From assembly GCA_029449235.1 (NCBI GenBank), contig JANATG010000008.1:248001-312000 (forward strand): a stretch of DNA of 64,000 nucleotides, given 5' to 3'. Positions 57,901 to 64,000 of this stretch are shown here, one piece after another. This DNA is from Linnemannia schmuckeri (taxonomy: Eukaryota; Mortierellomycota; Mortierellomycetes; Mortierellales; Mortierellaceae). A program made the translations under genes and the position numbers. Under the pieces are notes generated by a model. It was not told the origin of the DNA and ran no database searches. It worked only from the letters and a program-made list of their open reading frames with translations. The first letter of the stretch is position 1. Each line of letters opens with the position of its first letter.

Positions 57901-60215
57901 TGGATAGTCAGTCAGCCATGGATGAATTAAAAGTCAGTTGCTTGACTCCCTAGACACAAAAAAAAGTCGCCGTCCTGCCCCTCCTCTCCTTCAAGTTCGT
58001 TGACTCTTACCCGTTTTGATCTTCCACCGTTTCACGCACCTTGAGAAACAAGAAGAAAGAAAACACAAAAGCAAGAATAATCGAATCTTTGTCACTCATC
58101 TTCCTTTAATCGAATACAGCCTCAATACTTAAATAACAAACAATTGGGCACACACAAAGAAAAAACCTGTCGGAGTTGTGTGTGCAAAACCTTGCATCTT
58201 ATCCACCCACCCACACGGTACTCGTGTCTTCCCTTTTTTTGTGTGCTTGATTCATGACCCGGTTGCATCCTCTTGAATTTGGATGTGTGCGCCCGTTCCA
58301 TTTTCAGCCTTTTTCCCAACCTGTTGTGTTCCCTAGGACTTACATGAATGTATCTCCTCTCTTAGCTATGATCTTTTCTATATTTTTTGCTTGCATTTGG
58401 CCACACCTCACGCCTCAAAGTACAGGTTGCGCGCCATGTTTTTAGTCAAACAGGAAAACACATTTGAACACTTAAAAACAGGAGCACGCTTTGTTTGCTA
58501 GGAGGGACATTGCATGCCTGTTTGTTTACGAGACTAGATTGAATATGTGGCAGTTAGCATTCGTCCGGCCTATGTGGTGATTTGTACATGTACACAATAG
58601 CCTGCATCGATCATCCATTTTTCATTCTTTGGAGAAAAGAGAAGGAAGGACAAGAAAACATGGACAAGGAATAAACAAACTGGAGCCAAACTCTCAAAAT
58701 GCGTCGTGGCTCGCTATGCTATTTCTATTCCGAACCTTCCCTTTGGGGCCAGCACATTGCACCGTTGCTGTTGCGTAGAAATCATTCATCATTAACAATC
58801 TATTCCTTTCGTAATGTTATATGCAGATCCAACACTTTTCATACGCGCCTAACTTTGTTGATCATGTACCCTTTTTCTTGCTTTGCTTTCCGTCCACATG
58901 TGAACTGTATTGTTATTGACACATTTACGATAATTATCTCCTTGCTGTAAACAACACACAAGATCTTACTATGCGCATGCTACGGCAAAATGGCCAAAGA
59001 AAAACGGTTCAGGGGATTAAGCCAAGTGGAGAAGAATAAACAAATCACTTTGTTGGGTATGTGTTTTGTCCATGACATTTTCGTTCAAGGCGTCAAGAAC
59101 CGCCTTCTGTCATCTGCCTTGTGTTGGACCCTTGCTCATTCCACTATTTGTTTTTGGTGGGCGTGATTCTGTCCCCTTTCTTTCTTCCGCAATGTTTTTT
59201 GTTGCTATTGCCGCAAAACATAAACAACGCGAGCTGAATTGTTTTAACACAGGGGTCGGTGGGGTAGAGATAAACAATGAGTTCGAGGACGAAGAAAGAA
59301 AGGGATCCAACCGCAAAGAGAGAAAAAAATTACATGGCATAAAGTACTACCACCCCAATGCCTAAAGATGTTTAATTTCTTTCCTGGAGTACAAAAAAAA
59401 GATTATTCACCTGTGCGCCAAAAAATCGAATTAGCTTCTTCCCTCTCCAAGGTGCCAACTCCAACCCCTTTCCTTGATCCAAAGAAAAACGCAAAAATGA
59501 TATTGTCTCCTAAAGTGAACTGTGCATGCAACAACCAAGAAAAAAAAATACAAAAATACCTCGCATTGCTAAATGCAATTTAATGACCACCTACCTCTTT
59601 CCTCTGTTCTTTGTCAAAAGGAACGGAAAAATGGAGGGAACGAAGAAAGTACCTTCATTCTCGTGCCGAATCACGAGAGTTCGTCAACAGGCACACAAGT
59701 GATGGAAACAAATGAGTGTATGTCGAGTGGTTGAAACTATCAAAGGAAATTGCGACCCACCTGCCCTCACTGTCGTCCTTGTGTTCAAAGCTCTTTGTCA
59801 TTTTCAAACTCAGTCCTAGTGAAAGACGAAGGGGGACCATTGGTGGTGAAGAGAGAACGAGAGCATAATGCGGGCATCATCGTCACCCTAAACCTATTCG
59901 TTTCTTTGGTTTGTTTATGTGATATGGTAGCTCGAACCAAAACGGCAAAGCTCATTTTGTTTGCAAAATAGCATGTGGGGGGGAAGAGGAGGATGAAGAG
60001 GAAAATTGCGAGCCGAGAGGTACTCTCACTTGCTCAGGCGTCGTATTTTTTCACAAGCTCAATGTCCAAAAGTCATATCGCGCTTTGCTAACCATCTCAA
60101 TAAGCTCGCCTTCCAGTGTGATTGGTTAGGCCCCAATTTTTGATGACAAGAATAAATTTGACGCCCTCAAGCTACAAAACAGCCCTATACATACATTCAA
60201 CCCTCAACAGCACGT

Positions 60216-60216
<1 letters not shown>
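50341..60216. other. Gene-poor low-complexity region
   Basis: About 9.9 kb in which I find no exon chain, RNA gene or mobile element I can defend. Composition alternates between A-rich, GA-rich and T-rich blocks. Notable runs are a CAG-free A20 block near 50552-50572, an (AAAAAG)n array at about 53245-53293, A20 near 53568-53588, A26 at 54912-54937, and A20 and A17 near 57629-57648 and 57738-57754. Confidence 0.45.

Positions 60217-60268
<52 letters not shown>
60217..60268. repeat. A52 homopolymer flanked by CGTC direct repeats
   Basis: The longest homopolymer in the window. CGTC stands on both sides, and the right copy continues into AAAC. Confidence 0.9.
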
Positions 60269-60269
<1 letters not shown>

Positions 60270-62860
60270 GTCAAACCCAACCGCCTATATTTTAGAGGTA
60301 TGTCCTACTTGGTACTCCCATATGGAAGGATTTTAAAAGAGTCATCTCAGATGGTACTACACGCTGTTAGTGTTCAACGGGGTAGAAGGGTGAGAGGTAC
60401 CAGGATGGTCAAATACTTGTCGTCGATTGGTGCAACAAAGCTCACAAACATAGGGTGTGCATGTGGACACTGGATACTTCCTTTTTTCCGTTCTTGAGTA
60501 GATATCTCAACAGCTCAAGGGGTTACGTAAAAGGGTACCGTTAGGAACCATTTTACCTTTTGTTACGAACGAATGGAACAATATTCCGCCTTTCTCACTA
60601 TCCTGAGCTATATAATTTTTAATGAAGACTCGCGAGCCTCCCTTACTACGAACGGATAGTTCGCGCGTGAAGTGGAGACAAAGCAACGGTGTTAGTGAGT
60701 GGTTGTCAATGAGACACCGGTCTTCTTTGATTTGCAAGTCATTCCTTCAATCCTTCGCCGTTGTACCGACTAGCCGTTCGCTAACAATCGTTCGCCCTGC
60801 TTTGCAAACGCTTACCGTTTTCCGAGTTCTGGGTAAAAAAGGGAAAGTGAGACAAAGAGGAGGGGAAAGGAGAGAGAGGCGATGAAGCAAAGGAGGCTCC
60901 TGTTATAAGGGATAACAGACAAAGGGCCAAGCTCTTGTGTTGAGCCGATTTGAGTGTTTTTCCTTCTTTTCCCTGTGTGTCTCCTTGATGCAATTTGTCT
61001 CTTAGACGAATGAAAAGCAAAATAGAGTGTATCTCATTGCACAGAAATCCCATCTGTATTAGAATAGTTATGTTGGAGATAATAGGTTTAAGGAGATATG
61101 TAAGAAGTGCCATAAGGGTTGAAAGGCTATTTCTCGCGACGGCGACTTGATAAAGGAAGAGTGTTGTACTGGAGGAGTGGAGGAAAGATGAAAAAGAATA
61201 AAAAAAAAAACACGAGAGCACACAACCTGAAGGGCAAAAGGGGAGATGTTGTTTTGTTTTTCTGCTATTTTTCAACGATATCAGTCTATAAAGGAGTTTT
61301 CTTTTTGCTTGACTCCAATGTTGTTATTGGCCGGAACCTGATAACTCCCCCTTCTGATGTTTGATTACATTTAACAAAAAGGGTTCGATAGGTAAGGAAG
61401 TAAAAAAGGGATGACGTTAGCATAAAAAAATAAATATCCTGCATGGGCGCAGGAATACTAACAAGATGATTGTATCTGCCTTGAAGAGTACAAGGTCATT
61501 ATAAAAAAAACGTGGCGTGTCCTCCCCGCCCATTCCTGAACCCCCATCTCCATGCACTGCTGCACAGACAGGGAAAACATGCTTTCTTGCTTGTCATCCA
61601 ATGAGACGCGTTAATTTTTTGACTCTTATTCTTCACATTGGTCATCATGACTCCCTTGACCACACCCCCTTCCTCGACGCGTCAAGCATCTGTTATTTTT
61701 GAGTACTTTTTACATACATCAACACTGGTACTCTTTCTTTGTTGACAATCATTTTATCCCTCTTTACTTCTCCTTCCTGTTTTCTCTGTTAATCTCTCTT
61801 TCTTCTCTTCTTTCGCCTGTTCCTTCCAAAAATCGTTATACATACATTGTCTACCTACAACAGATGTCCAGTAATACGTTTGTGTCACAGGATCAATTTC
61901 GAAAAAAATGGAAGACACTCCTCTTCGTCTCTTTACCGACTCTCTCGTTATTTCTATCCATACAGTTATGTTGGTCCGCGTGTGATGATGGTTAAAAGAC
62001 GTTGGGAGATGTTAATGGAAGGAGGGTGAGGAGTGCAGATGGTTGAGAAAACAAAAGAGAGCGACAGTGTATTGAGTAAGCTACACAGGTGGAACGTTCC
62101 AATGTCGACATTGGGCATGAGAGATGGCATATGCCGACGACTTCACGCTGAGTAGGCTAAGCGCAATGACCTGATAAAGTAGCTTGGCGGATGGTTGGTG
62201 CCTGGTTTTTTTCCTTCAGCGCATGTTCATCCTTAATTTTCATAATGAATCGCCATGTGGTTGTCTCGTCCAATAAGCGTGATGAACAACATGGTATGTG
62301 GGTGTGAGAGGATTGATGACTCCGCTGCAATATCGGGGTTTGATAGGATGGTGGGGAGTGAACCAGTGATAAAGTAGGCTTGTCGAAGATATGCAAAGGT
62401 ACAAGCAACGAAGGGAGGGAAGAGACGACACACATATGCGCACAGGGCGGCAACTGGAGGTAGAAGTGGGTGCTGCAGTAGTACGAGCAGCACGGCAGTC
62501 TGACAGCAGTAAGTAACGAAGCGTAGGTCGTGTCCTTTTTCTCTCTCTCTTTGTTTTTGTCCTTGTGCTCCCAAGAAGAATTTTTTTTTCTCCTCCCTTC
62601 GTTCCTCTCCCTCTCTTTCACTTTCTCTCTCTGTTGTCACTTCTGGTGTTCTCCCTTCTCTTGCACTCTCTTTGTTTTTTCTTCTTTCGCTATCCTCGAC
62701 ACACACACGTACACACACACTCACTTACTCTTTCACTTGACCTCACGCAATCTTCATCCATACTCGTCCTCCTCACACCTCACCGCCACTTCGCCCATTC
62801 TTCATCACACCTCTTTTTCTGCCCTCTCAGGACACAGTCTACCTTAAACCAGCACCCGAT
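60269..62860. other. Gene-poor stretch with a compositionally distinct island
   Basis: 60290-60840 is mixed-composition sequence unlike the simple A/G- or T-rich DNA around it, with several CGAACG/CGTTCG-containing short inverted motifs (for example near 60572, 60655 and 60775-60802), but it has no long frame. From 62530 to 62850 the plus strand is CT-rich, like other gene leaders here, and leads to the exons at the right edge. Confidence 0.4.
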
Positions 62861-63879
62861 GGCAGGCGTATACAAAGTAATGGTCCAAACAGACTTACAG
62901 AAGACCATGCGTACACGCTTTTTCACTCTTGTCCTCGCAACTTGACATAAAAAAAGGAGCAGCCGACATCTACAACTTGCGTCGCGACATCACAATCACA
63001 CACATTCCTTACCGACTTTACTTCTTTTCTCTGTACGTCTTCATCAATTTACTAGGGCCGAGAATCACTCACACAATCCGAAACTGCTCGACTGTCGACG
63101 TTCCTATCCGAGTGTCTTCTTGTCGGTACCCTCAAGGTATGAACAATACCAACGACAACAAACGAGCTGGTAGCGATGAATGGAGGAGCAAGGAGACAGA
63201 CGAGAGCGAGCATACCCTTCTCTTCTGCTCCATAGGAGCTACCGGACAAGGAGTTCGCAGAACATCAGCCCCACTCACCAATTGAACGCTGCCCTCAACA
63301 TGGACTATCTCTGTTTCATTCAGAAGAGAGAAACTAAGTGTTTGAGAGGGTGTGAAAAGAGAGACAGAAAGGAATTCATGGTCAATTACTTTTCCTCCCC
63401 ACTTCCTGCCACTATCGCTTATTTTTTCTTATCGGGAAGGACCCAAAAGAAAGAAAAAAAGGAGATGGCAAGCAAGAGAAGGACATAGGAAAGTCAAGAA
63501 GTAAGATAGAAAAGGAAGGGCAATGAAGGAGGGGGAAACTCTCGTTTTGTCTCGCCGTGAATGCGCCCCATACCATTCTGGTAACTCACACCGGCTGGAC
63601 AAACTGAGGGGCATGCGTCTATCGAGTGGTCGAAACATTGTCCCTTTTGTGGAAATCGAAGCGACATCTATTCCCGATTTTTCGCAACTGACGATACACT
63701 GACATCGCGCACCTTCAACGTCCATTGGTTATCTTTATTAGGGATTCTATTACTTTGAGGTCTACCTGCGTGGAAGAGAGGAACTCCTCCTGCATGTCTA
63801 CAACGACATCAAACCACCCTCCAATGGTCTCGGCAACAACACCCAACCAAGCTCCATCTCTCTTGCAAAGTCGAGGTAA
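62861..63879 (+). CDS. Exons of an unresolved multi-exon gene running off the right edge
   Basis: A CT-rich leader precedes an ATG at 62861 (MAGVYKVMVQ...). Downstream, exon-like blocks have consensus borders. One is 63057-63137 (TTACTAG acceptor, AAG/GTATGA donor) reading GRESLTQSETARLS and TFLSECLLVGTLK. Another begins at 63236 (CCATAG acceptor) and reads ELPDKEFAEHQPHSPIER. A third runs from about 63746 (ATTAG acceptor) to 63875-63876 (AG/GTAAAT donor) reading GFYYFEVYLRGREELLLHVY and NDIKPPSNGLGNNTQP. The peptides look coding, the last being a beta-strand-rich segment, but I could not connect all exons in one frame and do not recognise the family. Exon order, start and end are provisional. 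Confidence 0.45.
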
Positions 63880-64000
63880 ATAACAACGACATATGAACCC
63901 ATTTTCATTTCGCCTCTGCAGGAGGAAGAGGCGAGGAAGGATGGAAATAGGCAGCAGGTCAAAGGAATAAATGAAAGCCGCTTGCCGAACGAAGGATACA

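Overview
The window reads as nuclear DNA of an early-diverging filamentous fungus, most like Mortierellomycotina or another Mucoromycota lineage. The evidence is short GT-AG introns (mostly 50-170 nt), long Ser/Gln/His-rich proteins, pyrimidine-rich leaders, many long A or T homopolymers, and a gene set that mixes typical fungal genes (chitin deacetylase, F-box/LRR and LaeA-like methyltransferase families) with genes better known from animals and plants (EBP-type sterol isomerase, ataxin-3, an SR protein with two zinc knuckles, plant-type NDUFB2). The lineage is an inference. The exon models below were built by hand from splice consensus, reading phase and family motifs. All complete models close in frame.

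Layout. 0-21 kb is gene-dense: a truncated gene at the left edge; valyl-tRNA synthetase (+); a membrane-anchored BAG-like protein with near-identical 29-residue repeats (+); an F-box/LRR protein (-); an unrecognised 287-residue protein (+); an atypical SET-domain protein (-); and a 1652-residue methyltransferase with a probable N-myristoylation site (-). 21-29 kb is a decayed zone: a 5'-nucleotidase pseudogene (-), fragments of an unrecognised gene (-), and a dead PIF/Harbinger transposon with convergent transposase and helper frames. The main damage to the transposon frames is premature stops explained by G-to-A or C-to-T transitions.

29-49 kb is again gene-dense: GPI-anchored chitin deacetylase (-), a SWI/SNF SMARCC/Rsc8 subunit (-), an RS2Z-type SR protein (+), EBP sterol isomerase (-), ataxin-3 (-), a Nudix ADP-ribose pyrophosphatase (+), a Bud20/ZNF593 ribosome-export factor (-), complex I NDUFB2 (+), and a heat-shock-factor-type transcription factor with two 18-nt micro-exons (-). 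49-62.8 kb is about 14 kb of low-complexity, strand-biased DNA with no gene I can support. The last 1.1 kb holds exons of an unresolved plus-strand gene that runs off the right edge.

Several pairs are divergent with short shared promoters (unknown gene/ValRS, F-box/287-aa gene, SMARCC/SR protein, ataxin-3/Nudix, Bud20/NDUFB2). The neighbours are mostly unrelated housekeeping genes; I see no metabolic cluster. No tRNA, rRNA, CRISPR array or convincing new multi-gene system was found. The most unusual signals are the transition-type decay at 23-28 kb, the EBP isomerase, and the myristoylatable LaeA-like methyltransferase.
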